A DNA stretch of 64,000 nt from positions 1 to 64,000 of the forward strand of contig CAJOMJ010000018.1 of assembly GCA_905235505.1 (NCBI GenBank). Reading direction: 5' to 3'. The DNA comes from Paludibacteraceae bacterium (GTDB lineage Bacteria; Bacteroidota; Bacteroidia; Bacteroidales; Paludibacteraceae). This document shows positions 53,001-60,879 of this stretch, in pieces. The notes beneath the pieces are model-generated. The model was not told where the DNA came from and made no database searches. It was given only the letters and a program-made list of their open reading frames with translations. Position 1 is the first letter of the stretch, and every line of letters begins with the position of its first letter. The translations under genes were made by a program, and so were the position numbers.

Positions 53001-56000
53001 TCCACACCCGCGGCTGACGAGAGTGTCATCTCTCGCGCTGACGACGGCTCACTGACTGTGCATGTCAAGATGCCTTCAAGCACCAAGCGCGGATTCGAAG
53101 TCGAGGTGCGCCAACATCTGCTTACCAACCTCGCAGTCGACTCTCTCGTCGTCACCTCTCTCGCGCCTGCTGAGGCTACCAAGGGTACAGGCGACATCAA
53201 AATGATGCAAGCAGCAGTATTCGTTTCCGGCGACCGCACTCCTGTCACCATCACTGACTTCGAGCAGACAGCATCTGCACTGCTCACCGACCGACATATC
53301 TATGCCACAGGCCATTCCACCACCTTCGCCACTACCAACGAGTTTACCGACTCATACACTATTAGCGAGAATGGGGTTTACTACTTCTGGTTCATCGGCT
53401 CCATCTCCACCGAAGCACAGGTAGGTGACCGTGTGTCGCTTCAGATCAACAACCTCGTCTGTGGCGAGCACAAAACTGCTCCTACAACACAGACAGTAGC
53501 CAATATCAACGTTGTCAGTGGTGCTCATGGCTACTACCAGATAGGCGCTAGTGTCGAAGCCGACTACCCGACTCTCACCGCTGCACTCAACGCTATTCAG
53601 AATATAGGTATGGATGGAGCCGTCACTCTCGCCATCGAACCCGGCACCTACACCGAGCAGGTCACTGTGCCTGAGATTACCGGAGCCGGAGCCGCCAACA
53701 CTCTTACCATACGCTCTCTCACAGGCAACCCGAGCGATGTCATCTATCAGTACAACAATGCACTAACATCCACTCAAGGCGTATTCACCATCGCAGGAGC
53801 CGACTACGTAACACTCCGTGGACTCTCCTTCACCAGCAACTACACAAGCAACCAGACTCCTACCATCGTCATCGTCAACAATGCCTCCAATCATGTCACC
53901 ATCGACAGTTGCCGTATCTATGCCGAGCGACTGACCGAATATACCGCTCGCCTTGACTTGCTGCGCGTCGATGCAGGCGAAAACCTCTTCAACAACGACT
54001 TCTGCCTCACCAACACCATGCTCTCCGGAGGATATATGGGATTCTATGTCTCTGGACACAAGGCTGCTGCCGACCCACTGCAGAAAAACATGCTCATTCA
54101 AGGCAACACATTCTTGGGCCAAGGCAAACAGATGCTATATGGTGACGCTGTCAGCAACCTCAACATCATCGGCAACACCTTCCGTGCTGAAGCCAAGTCA
54201 AGCAACGCTAATGCTATCGACTGGCTGCTCATCGGCGACACCGCCAACATCATCGGCAACGACATTCTCTACACCGGCACCGCTGCCGACAACCAGAGTA
54301 TCAAAGCGATATATATTCGTCCTAACTCCTATCAGGACAAAGAGAATGTACTGCTGCGCGTCATCAACAATGTTGTCAATGTGCAGAATGCTTCCGACTA
54401 TGCATCCTACTGCATCAACTTCAGCACCAACCTGCCCAAACTGCTTGTTGCTAACAACACTTTTGTAATCAACTCACAGGCTACCGCTTCCTCACCCTTC
54501 TACCTCGAGGCGGCACCTACCGAGGGTTCTCGCTTTGTCAACAACATATTCCAGGCTTCAAGCAAGGGCTACGCTGTGCGCTACCGAAACACCGCTTCTA
54601 TCAACAGCAATATCACCTACGAGCATAACATCGTCTTCACTCCCGAAGGCAACACCTTCGGCGCCGTCTCTGCCGTCGACAGCTTCGACAAGTGGAAGAC
54701 TGCCGTCGGTATCACCGATGCTCAAGGCAACCTCAGCGAAGCAGTCGTCTTCGCTTCAGATGACCTGCTCATACCTAAGCAGACCAACGAGGGGCATCTG
54801 CTCACCGCGGCCTCTCTCGACTTCGTCACTACCGACATCACAGGCAAGCAGCGCTCGCTCACACCTACCATCGGCGCCTACGAGTTCGATGCCGACCTCT
54901 TCCGTATGCCCGTTCTCAAAGCAGGATATCCTAAAGTGGATAATATAAAAGATGTCACTGCCGACCTCACACTCAATGCCGACAACCTCGGCACTGCACA
55001 ACTGCTTGTCCTCCCTGCTGACTCTGCAGCGCCTTCGCTTGAGGCAGTCCTTGCAAGCGAGACTTCTCTTGCACTCAGCAAAGACAAAGATGCTGTCATC
55101 ACTCTACAAGGTCTCACTGAAGAGACATCCTACAGAGTCTATATCCTGCTCCTCTCTCCACTCTCAGAAGCAGCCGAGACCGTCATCTCTACCGATATCT
55201 TCACCACTGCCTGGACTCTACGCCCTGTGCAGTTGCAACCCATAGCCTCTCAGACAGTAGCCGAGTCCGCATCTGTCACACTCAGCGCTGTCATCGCTCA
55301 TGAGTACGACCAGGCAAAACCCTACACCTACCTCTGGTACAACACCTTCGCTGATACGCTCTCTCACGAGCCAACACTCAACTTCACCGCCGAACGCACT
55401 ACCGAATACGTACTCCTCGTAACCGACCGGCATGGGCAGAGTGCATCGCTAACCACTACCGTCGCTGTGCAGAAACCTTCTACTATGGCAGGCTTCGAAG
55501 AGTATCAACTCACCAAACCCGCAAGCAAGTATGTCGAGAACGCCTGGGCTGACAATACACCTGCATGGCTCTATAGCGGCACTTACGCTTTTGCCAACAC
55601 GCCAAACAAAAACTACAACGCCTTCAATGGATATGCCGTTTGCTCCGACACCTCGTCTCTCTATTCAGGCAACTATATGCTCGACCAGTTCCGCTCTGCT
55701 GCAGGTGGAGCCTACGAAGGCGACAACTTCGCTATCGCATACTACAGCGCTCCTTCGCCCGCATGGGGATTCGCAGGATATAAAGACACTATATCTCTTA
55801 CCAACACCAATGAACCGCAGATTATCAGCGGTATGTATGTAACCAACACCGCTTACACCCTGGGCAATATCCTTAATGGTGACTACGCTAATCCTGCCTT
55901 CGGAATAAAAGACAGCACCCTCGCTGCGCAGAAAGACTTTCTACGTCTCACCGTCTATGGGTACAACGGCGACACACGCACCGCTACCCGCGACTTCTAT

Positions 56001-56690
56001 CTCGCCGACTACCGCAACGACAATGCCGACGAACACTATGCCCTCGACACCTGGCAGTGGCTCGACCTCCGTGAACTCGGACCGGTGACAAGTCTGCAGT
56101 TCGAGATGGTCACCACTAAGTCCGACGACTACGGATTCACCACTCCTACCTATTTCGCTCTCGACAATCTCGGTGGACAACCCGCCATCGACACCCTCGA
56201 GAATATAGTCTTCGACGAGAACTTCATCAATATCAATCTCGACGACTACTTCTCGCTCGAAAGCAAAGGCAATGCTGTCTATTCTATCTACAACCGACTT
56301 ACAGAAGAGTCACTTGCCATTGTCTCGGGCAACCTCCTCCGGGTTGAGGCACAGAATGTCGGAGCAAAGGCTGATGTCACTGTCTGCCTCACACAACGCG
56401 GCAAACAGCAGTTCAAGCACTTCTCCGTGGAACGCGTCACAAGCACAGACCTCTATCAACACAAGAACCTGATATCCGTATATCCGACTCTCGTCACCGA
56501 CCGCCTATATGTCAACATAGGAGAGGACAACTGCCGCATCGAAGTAATCTCGGCTGATGGTCGTCTCCTGACCGCCACCTGTGGCAAGCAGCATAACTGC
56601 CTCAACACTGCCGCATGGCAACAAGGACACTACCTCATCCGCATCACCACCAACAACAACACCCACGTTCAACACATTATAAAAAAATAA
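50091..56690 (+). CDS. 2199-aa modular T9SS surface protein with DUF4465 domain
   Basis: After a signal peptide there are four alternations of a CUB-like unit (FYDDGG...V.F.P.TAG pattern, starting near residues 40, 335, 615 and 895) and a sialidase-N-like beta unit (starting near MQLKSAF, MQVTTVDV, MKVDTIAV, LAVDSLVV). A parallel beta-helix fills about 1145-1550 (YPTLTAALNAIQ, then TLRGLSFTSNYTS). An Ig-like region, a DUF4465 domain (about 1800-2040) and a T9SS sorting domain (VYPTLVTDRLYVNI...GHYLIRI) end the chain. It is co-transcribed with the B12-riboswitch gene. It is probably an adhesin-like cobamide or glycoconjugate binder, and binding is inferred. Confidence 0.8.
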   Translation: MRKIFTFIALSALMLQTGLRAEDYLMPKWGYEEKTIATSETLTFYDFNGETDIPSSSSSNSYSTVVFKPQEAGYGVQINFEYIEVKDDGSGWVAYLDVFDGIFDKNLVNNGTYPSSVSGSTTPFSQLATPLKHYENGSFSNQSFLSADASGALSVCFHYRYAAASKGWKATVSCVKLQDMQLKSAFAVYDHVDTTVWAGKHNVAFAGLNIEAEGSGNPDALQKISFTIEGTSVIDVASVAVYSGKAADVSALSVQEATITLADGVYTATLNKTLGNGNNYFTIGGDILTTAAFYQTAKVNVTGIQTAAGFSAFTAATPATLKVAPMYLMATDAAYTVSDSVWFYDDGGKQGNVTKGFDGKVVFSPATAGSKIKLDFKTINLFYTEYAASSSGYVDYLKVFNGNSTDEKDLLWQATQSDYTNIVIKSTADNGMLTVTHKNNISYDANLKAGWEAVVSEFIPQPMQVTTVDVTKQTGTTAAGTEDVLIAQIKITTTETEPALVVKQLEFNTNSTFTQLSKASLYYSKQNDFSTATLLGQTQVSADKAVIVASENVNFREGDNYLWLTYDIQPLAQNNQKVDIAPEKILFTNSTEYTSFTALDGSLTIDNVAVQACGEQTLTIQGSWQYTHTIASEYSSKYKPEQCDQTIIFRPATAGNVIQIDYADFDVYYATSSYSTRAKYIVYAGSGTTGDILWQLDSNGKQPAQIRSNAADGAITVVFNPNTTSTYYTGNGWHATVTEYTPQNMKVDTIAVSQASTKLVKLGQEKAEILSLDIKTLGTLSPLALNELVVNLKGSEQNLSKVYLMCDTVVLAEAAAAASVTLTLAEAKQLSEYSNLFTICLDIKDNAVVDQTVDASLVSVKLGETTLSVAGGDPEGSRTIKNVLLMQPGDNGTVIIGATSLMFYDDGGADQNYTSSFEGYVTFRPQTEGYAVELIFKDFDIAYISGDAFHIFYSDTYNSEATPDKKFGMYSTPAADESVISRADDGSLTVHVKMPSSTKRGFEVEVRQHLLTNLAVDSLVVTSLAPAEATKGTGDIKMMQAAVFVSGDRTPVTITDFEQTASALLTDRHIYATGHSTTFATTNEFTDSYTISENGVYYFWFIGSISTEAQVGDRVSLQINNLVCGEHKTAPTTQTVANINVVSGAHGYYQIGASVEADYPTLTAALNAIQNIGMDGAVTLAIEPGTYTEQVTVPEITGAGAANTLTIRSLTGNPSDVIYQYNNALTSTQGVFTIAGADYVTLRGLSFTSNYTSNQTPTIVIVNNASNHVTIDSCRIYAERLTEYTARLDLLRVDAGENLFNNDFCLTNTMLSGGYMGFYVSGHKAAADPLQKNMLIQGNTFLGQGKQMLYGDAVSNLNIIGNTFRAEAKSSNANAIDWLLIGDTANIIGNDILYTGTAADNQSIKAIYIRPNSYQDKENVLLRVINNVVNVQNASDYASYCINFSTNLPKLLVANNTFVINSQATASSPFYLEAAPTEGSRFVNNIFQASSKGYAVRYRNTASINSNITYEHNIVFTPEGNTFGAVSAVDSFDKWKTAVGITDAQGNLSEAVVFASDDLLIPKQTNEGHLLTAASLDFVTTDITGKQRSLTPTIGAYEFDADLFRMPVLKAGYPKVDNIKDVTADLTLNADNLGTAQLLVLPADSAAPSLEAVLASETSLALSKDKDAVITLQGLTEETSYRVYILLLSPLSEAAETVISTDIFTTAWTLRPVQLQPIASQTVAESASVTLSAVIAHEYDQAKPYTYLWYNTFADTLSHEPTLNFTAERTTEYVLLVTDRHGQSASLTTTVAVQKPSTMAGFEEYQLTKPASKYVENAWADNTPAWLYSGTYAFANTPNKNYNAFNGYAVCSDTSSLYSGNYMLDQFRSAAGGAYEGDNFAIAYYSAPSPAWGFAGYKDTISLTNTNEPQIISGMYVTNTAYTLGNILNGDYANPAFGIKDSTLAAQKDFLRLTVYGYNGDTRTATRDFYLADYRNDNADEHYALDTWQWLDLRELGPVTSLQFEMVTTKSDDYGFTTPTYFALDNLGGQPAIDTLENIVFDENFININLDDYFSLESKGNAVYSIYNRLTEESLAIVSGNLLRVEAQNVGAKADVTVCLTQRGKQQFKHFSVERVTSTDLYQHKNLISVYPTLVTDRLYVNIGEDNCRIEVISADGRLLTATCGKQHNCLNTAAWQQGHYLIRITTNNNTHVQHIIKK

Positions 56691-56759
56691 CCAGTAACCA
56701 GTAACCAGTACCCCCCCCGGCGCACACCGTTTTCTGCCAATACCCTGTTGTGCGCCTCT

Positions 56760-56792
56760 GAAAAGAGGTTGTCGGGAGACAGCCTCTTTTTC
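56760..56792. terminator. Strong hairpin terminator after the giant gene
   Basis: AAAAGAGGTTGTC pairs with GACAGCCTCTTTT across GGGA with one G-U type wobble. A-rich and T-rich flanks let it work in both directions. Confidence 0.85.
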
Positions 56793-56848
56793 AAAACTTA
56801 ACAAACTTATCAAACTTATCAAAAAGTCGTTTTTCACACCACACCCCC

Positions 56849-56892
56849 AAGCATACTCCAAGCATACCCTAAGCATACTCTTAGCATACTCT
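56849..56892. repeat. Four tandem 11-bp units (AAGCATACTCC type)
   Basis: The units AAGCATACTCC, AAGCATACCCT, AAGCATACTCT and TAGCATACTCT follow each other without gaps, 60 bases before the next promoter box. Confidence 0.85.
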
Positions 56893-56953
56893 ATTTTTAA
56901 CAATTTGTCGTTTTTCTCATGTTCTATGATTTTGTCAGGTTATCATTTTTTAG

Positions 56954-56961
56954 TACCTTTG
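56954..56961 (+). promoter_or_regulatory. Promoter box TACCTTTG of the paralog lipoprotein operon
   Basis: The box ends 9 bases before the ATG at 56971, which excludes the longer reading and implies a very short leader without room for a riboswitch. Confidence 0.6.
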
Positions 56962-56970
56962 CATGCTGAA

Positions 56971-57825
56971 ATGAAACGTTCATCAATCTGTCTCGGTTTC
57001 TCGGTCTCACTCCTGCTTTTCATGGGTCTGACATCTTGCTCTCCTCACTCAGAGGTGCCTGAGCAGATTGTGGATGCCGACTCTGTCGTCGTGCTCGAGT
57101 ATCGCCCTGCCATGGGTCAGTTTGTCAATGTCCTTCCCAAGTACGAAGATGGCGACACACACCGGGATATGTGCAGGAAGGCTGAGCGCGCATTGCGTGA
57201 TGGCTCTGTCATCACTCTCGGCGGGTTCGGTGGTTACGTGACTCTCACTCTCGGCACTCCAATCCTAAACAACCCCCATCAGCGCGATTTCCAAGTGCTT
57301 GGCAATGCCTTCCTTCAGCAAGGCAGTGATACCACAGGCAACAGTGAACCCGGCATAGTGCTCGTCAGTCTTGATGACAACAACAACGGTCTGCCCGACG
57401 ACACTTGGTATGAACTCGCCGGCTCCGAATACTATAAACCTGAGACCAAGCATGATTATCATAAGACATGGTGCAAGTCGGATACCACTCTGCTCAACCC
57501 CTTCCACAAGCAACCATATTTCCCGCAGTGGCTCTCTGACACTGTTATCTCTGTGTCGGGCACTCTGCTTGCCCCGCATACTGTGGTTGAAGGCGGCGTG
57601 ATAGCACAGCGAATTCTCGACTATGGTTATGCCGACAATAAACCCAACACCGACACTCTCGGCACTGCTTTCGACCTTGACTGGGCAGTTGACGACGAGG
57701 GTAACCCCGTAGAACTCCCATATTGCGATTTCATACGCATACAGACAGCCGTTGACGAAGTCTATTCGATGATAGGCGAACTTTCTACCGAAGTGTCAGG
57801 GATGAAAATTATGAATAAACAATAG
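56971..57825 (+). CDS. Lipoprotein paralog of the riboswitch-controlled surface protein
   Basis: Signal peptide with lipobox (GLTSC), then the same domain as 48988-50094: EYRPAMGQFVNVLPKYEDGD, GGFGGYVTLTLG, SEPGIVLVSLDDNNNGLPDDTWYELAGSEY and ELSTEVSG. It lacks the C-terminal sorting tail, so it is lipid-anchored rather than T9SS-sorted. It lies upstream of a DUF4465 lipoprotein. The pairing repeats the domain content of the riboswitch operon in separate lipoproteins. Confidence 0.8.
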   Translation: MKRSSICLGFSVSLLLFMGLTSCSPHSEVPEQIVDADSVVVLEYRPAMGQFVNVLPKYEDGDTHRDMCRKAERALRDGSVITLGGFGGYVTLTLGTPILNNPHQRDFQVLGNAFLQQGSDTTGNSEPGIVLVSLDDNNNGLPDDTWYELAGSEYYKPETKHDYHKTWCKSDTTLLNPFHKQPYFPQWLSDTVISVSGTLLAPHTVVEGGVIAQRILDYGYADNKPNTDTLGTAFDLDWAVDDEGNPVELPYCDFIRIQTAVDEVYSMIGELSTEVSGMKIMNKQ

Positions 57826-57849
57826 TAACAATCAAACAATAACAAAACA

Positions 57850-58653
57850 ATGAAAAAAAACATTTTCGGCGTTGCAGTACTCATGTTAGTACTCCTCGCA
57901 AGTTGCAACAAAAAAGAAACCACAGTAACAGTATGGACTCTCGACCTTAGCAAGGCAGAAACCACAATCACTTTCGATGAAAACGGCATCTGGTCCGACC
58001 TCTATAACACGGAGGTAGGCAATATTGATGCAGGCGCATTTGAGTTTCAGCATGAAGCAGCTGTCAGTTCCTATGTGTACGAAGGAGAAACTTTCAACTA
58101 CCCCTATTACATGGGATTTGCTGTAAGCAAGAACGACAAGGCCGATGCTTTGATCCCCGAATCTGCTATTACCAAAGGTGGTGTGAGCGGTCAGGGCACA
58201 CCTTATTTGACCTGCTATTGGGGCGACTACTACGACTTCGAAAGCAGTGAATTCAATCGCACAAGCGACATCATCTTCAGCAGTGCAGACAGTTATGCTC
58301 CTCAGGCAGTGTATGTAACCAACACCGCACAAGTGGTTAGCACACTGAAGAACGGAGGCACCTATGGCGCCCGTGCATTCAAAGAGGGCGACTATTTCTT
58401 GCTCACTGTCAAGGCTCTTAATGAACACCATGAAGTAATCGAGGGCAACGAGGTGAAATACTATCTTGCTGATTTCCGTGATGGTAAGACTTATATCTGC
58501 GAAGATTGGGCAAAGGTTGACCTCACCCCGCTCGGCGGATGTTACGGTCTTACCTTCTCTATGGAAACCACCGACACCAACCCTTATGGAGCCCTTACAC
58601 CTACATACTTCGCTCTCGACGCCCTCTCCGTCATTCCCGTTTGGGCAAAATAA
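57850..58653 (+). CDS. DUF4465 lipoprotein
   Basis: A lipobox (LLASC) follows the signal, and the remaining 245 residues are one DUF4465 domain (TFDENGIWSDLYNT, YYMGFAVSKNDKAD, YYLADFRDG and LTPTYFALDAL). The same domain closes the 2199-aa protein (compare FYLADYRND and TTPTYFALDNL). It is surface or periplasmic by its anchor. It lies 24 bases after its partner and ends the operon. A role with B12-related partners is suggested by neighbours only. Confidence 0.82.
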   Translation: MKKNIFGVAVLMLVLLASCNKKETTVTVWTLDLSKAETTITFDENGIWSDLYNTEVGNIDAGAFEFQHEAAVSSYVYEGETFNYPYYMGFAVSKNDKADALIPESAITKGGVSGQGTPYLTCYWGDYYDFESSEFNRTSDIIFSSADSYAPQAVYVTNTAQVVSTLKNGGTYGARAFKEGDYFLLTVKALNEHHEVIEGNEVKYYLADFRDGKTYICEDWAKVDLTPLGGCYGLTFSMETTDTNPYGALTPTYFALDALSVIPVWAK

Positions 58654-58674
58654 GGTCCTTAATACATATTTCTT

Positions 58675-58704
58675 TAACCTCGGAATCCTTCCGAGGTTTT
58701 TTTT
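58675..58704 (+). terminator. Intrinsic terminator
   Basis: AACCTCGGAA/TTCCGAGGTT, a 10-bp perfect stem with a 3-base loop, is followed by T6 and G. Confidence 0.93.
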
Positions 58705-58751
58705 GTTCGGGGTTTGGGGTACTGAGATTTGCTCATGTCAAAAACTTATAC

Positions 58752-58759
58752 TATTTTTG
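58752..58759 (+). promoter_or_regulatory. Promoter box TATTTTTG of the PASTA-rluD-porX genes
   Basis: TATTTTTGCAG lies about 125 bases before the PASTA start. The leader contains no clear structure. Confidence 0.55.
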
Positions 58760-58887
58760 CAGGTGATTGGAGACCTTGCCAAGTCAGTGCAGAAACTCTG
58801 AACTCTCAGCACAATCAACTTCTCACACTTGGCAACCTCGGCAAACTTATCGAATGTCTTATACTTAATTATATCTTTCTACTGCGT

Positions 58888-59709
58888 ATGAACATGAAGA
58901 AATTTCTCAAGAACTCGAAGACAGCCTTTGTTATCTACTCGCTGCTCGCCGCAATAGTAATAGGTCTGATAATCTTCTTCCTTGCTTTTCTCTGGCTTAA
59001 GCACTATACCCGTCACGGAGAAGAAACGCAAGTGCCTTCAATATGTGGCATGTACTTGGGAGAAGCTCAGACCATACTCGCTGCCCAAGGCCTGAAGTTG
59101 GAGGTCATTGACTCTACATACTCCAAGAAAGCAGGACTTGGAACTATTGTGGAGCAGAACCCGCCTGCCAACTCCAATGTGAAGAACGGGCGAACAATAT
59201 ATGTTATCATGAATGCCCGCTCTCACCGGCAAGTGCCCATGCCCGAACTGCATGACATGAGTTATCGTCAGGCGGAGGCAACTCTCAATGCTATGGGTCT
59301 GCAAGTGAGAGATATAGTATATGAACCTTCAGAATACCGCGACCTTGTTCTTGACGTGAGAGCAGAAGGTGAGTCGGTTGTAGCAGGTACGCGTCTGCCC
59401 GAAGGCACGCAGATAACTCTCGTAGTAGGGAAGGGCAGAGGGTCAGCCGAGACCTATGTGCCCGACCTGAAAGGCAAGAGTCTGGTAGGGGCACGCTCCA
59501 CTCTGCTCGCGCAGAAACTTATAGTAGGGGCGGTAAGTTATGACGAACAACCTTCACCTGACGACGAGACGCAGACCTTCTATGTTTACGACCAGAAACC
59601 CAAGGGAGGACAGATGGTGATGGAAGGCTCGCATATCGACCTCTATCTCTCCACCGACCCCGACAAGAAACCCTCAACCCAAACAACCGAAGAAGAGGAT
59701 TTCTTCTGA
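58888..59709 (+). CDS. PASTA-domain membrane protein
   Basis: One membrane helix near the N-terminus (AFVIYSLLAAIVIGLIIFF) is followed by three PASTA domains (VPSICGMYLGEAQTILAAQG, MPELHDMSYRQAEATLNAMG, VPDLKGKSLVGARSTLLAQK) and an acidic tail. There is no kinase domain. PASTA domains bind peptidoglycan fragments. In Bacteroidales this gene is usually next to an RluD-type gene, as here. I start at MNMKKF rather than the long upstream extension. Confidence 0.85.
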   Translation: MNMKKFLKNSKTAFVIYSLLAAIVIGLIIFFLAFLWLKHYTRHGEETQVPSICGMYLGEAQTILAAQGLKLEVIDSTYSKKAGLGTIVEQNPPANSNVKNGRTIYVIMNARSHRQVPMPELHDMSYRQAEATLNAMGLQVRDIVYEPSEYRDLVLDVRAEGESVVAGTRLPEGTQITLVVGKGRGSAETYVPDLKGKSLVGARSTLLAQKLIVGAVSYDEQPSPDDETQTFYVYDQKPKGGQMVMEGSHIDLYLSTDPDKKPSTQTTEEEDFF

Positions 59710-59720
59710 TTAGTCCGTAA

Positions 59721-59742
59721 TGACGCGACACCGTCACGTCTC
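59721..59742. repeat. Intergenic palindrome, type A
   Basis: TGACGCGACACCGTCACGTCTC, in the 66-base gap between the PASTA and RluD genes, so it is transcribed within an operon. Confidence 0.6.
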
Positions 59743-59775
59743 AATGCAAACTAAAATCTACTCCCGCTGTCCCCT

Positions 59776-60813
59776 ATGACCGATGAACAATATGACAATA
59801 TAGAATCGGACTTCGTCTTCGAGCGTTTCCGTTGTGTGGTTGACAAAGGTCAGACTCCTCTGCGTGTGGACAAATATCTGACCGAGCACATGGCAGGCAC
59901 CTCCCGCAACCGTATCCAATTAGCGGCTGATGCGGGCAATGTGTGGGCTAACGGCAAACCTGTCAGTAGCAACTACAAGGCCAAACCCGGCGATGTGCTG
60001 CAAGTCTTGCTCGACCACGAACCGCGCGACTACACTATTCTGCCTGAAGACATACCCCTTAATATTGTTTATGAGGACGATGACCTGATGGTGATAAACA
60101 AACAGGCGGGACTCGTGGTTCACCCCGGACACGGCAATTGGTCGGGCACTCTCCTGAACGCCCTTGCCTACTATTTCCGTGATAACCCTGCTTTCGACGC
60201 CAATAACCCCGACATCGGTCTTGTGCACCGCATTGACAAAGACACAAGCGGACTGCTGCTGATAGCCAAGACTCCCGAAGCAAAGGCTCATCTTGCCAAC
60301 CAGTTCTTTCTGCATACCACCGAACGTACATACAATGCTCTCGTGTGGGGTACTTTCCCCGAAGACAGCGGCACTGTCGAAGGCGCTCTCGCCCGTGACA
60401 ACCGCGACAGAACAATCTACCGTGTCTGGAACATAGAGGATAATCCCCTTGCCAAAGAGGCGATAACCCACTGGCAGGTACTTGAACGCTTCCCTTATGT
60501 CACTCTCGTTCAATGCCGTCTTGAAACAGGGCGCACTCACCAGATACGTGTTCACATGCGCCATATCGGTCACCCCCTGTTCGCAGATGAGAAATACGGC
60601 GGCACGGAGATTCTTAAGGGTCTGCCTACGCAGAAATACAAGCAGTATATCCGCAACTGTTTCGAGCTGTGCCCGCGTCAGGCTCTGCATGCCAAGACCC
60701 TTGGCTTTACCCATCCGCGCACAGGTGAACGCATGTTCTTCGACTCACCTTGGGCACCCGACTTCGACGCACTTATCAACAAATGGCGCGCTTACTCCGC
60801 CAACTATCAGTAG
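59776..60813 (+). CDS. rluD: RluA-family rRNA pseudouridine synthase, RluD-like
   Basis: An N-terminal S4 RNA-binding domain (VDKYLTEHMAGTSRNRIQLA) is followed by the RluA/RluD catalytic domain with the key Asp in GLVHRIDKDTSGLLLIAKT and the later ETGRTHQIRVH and CPRQALHAKTL blocks. RluD makes pseudouridines 1911, 1915 and 1917 in helix 69 of 23S rRNA. The length of 345 aa is normal. Confidence 0.88.
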   Translation: MTDEQYDNIESDFVFERFRCVVDKGQTPLRVDKYLTEHMAGTSRNRIQLAADAGNVWANGKPVSSNYKAKPGDVLQVLLDHEPRDYTILPEDIPLNIVYEDDDLMVINKQAGLVVHPGHGNWSGTLLNALAYYFRDNPAFDANNPDIGLVHRIDKDTSGLLLIAKTPEAKAHLANQFFLHTTERTYNALVWGTFPEDSGTVEGALARDNRDRTIYRVWNIEDNPLAKEAITHWQVLERFPYVTLVQCRLETGRTHQIRVHMRHIGHPLFADEKYGGTEILKGLPTQKYKQYIRNCFELCPRQALHAKTLGFTHPRTGERMFFDSPWAPDFDALINKWRAYSANYQ

Positions 60814-60879
60814 GTTTGGAACGGTTTTTGCCCTCAACTTATTAACCTGCTTACTTGTCTAACTAAAACTCACAAGACT

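Noticed and set aside
50236..56472. Many other-frame reading frames inside the 2199-aa gene, such as those near 53953 and 54535
   Set aside because: They are serine/threonine-rich shadows of a G+C-richer coding frame and resemble no protein family.
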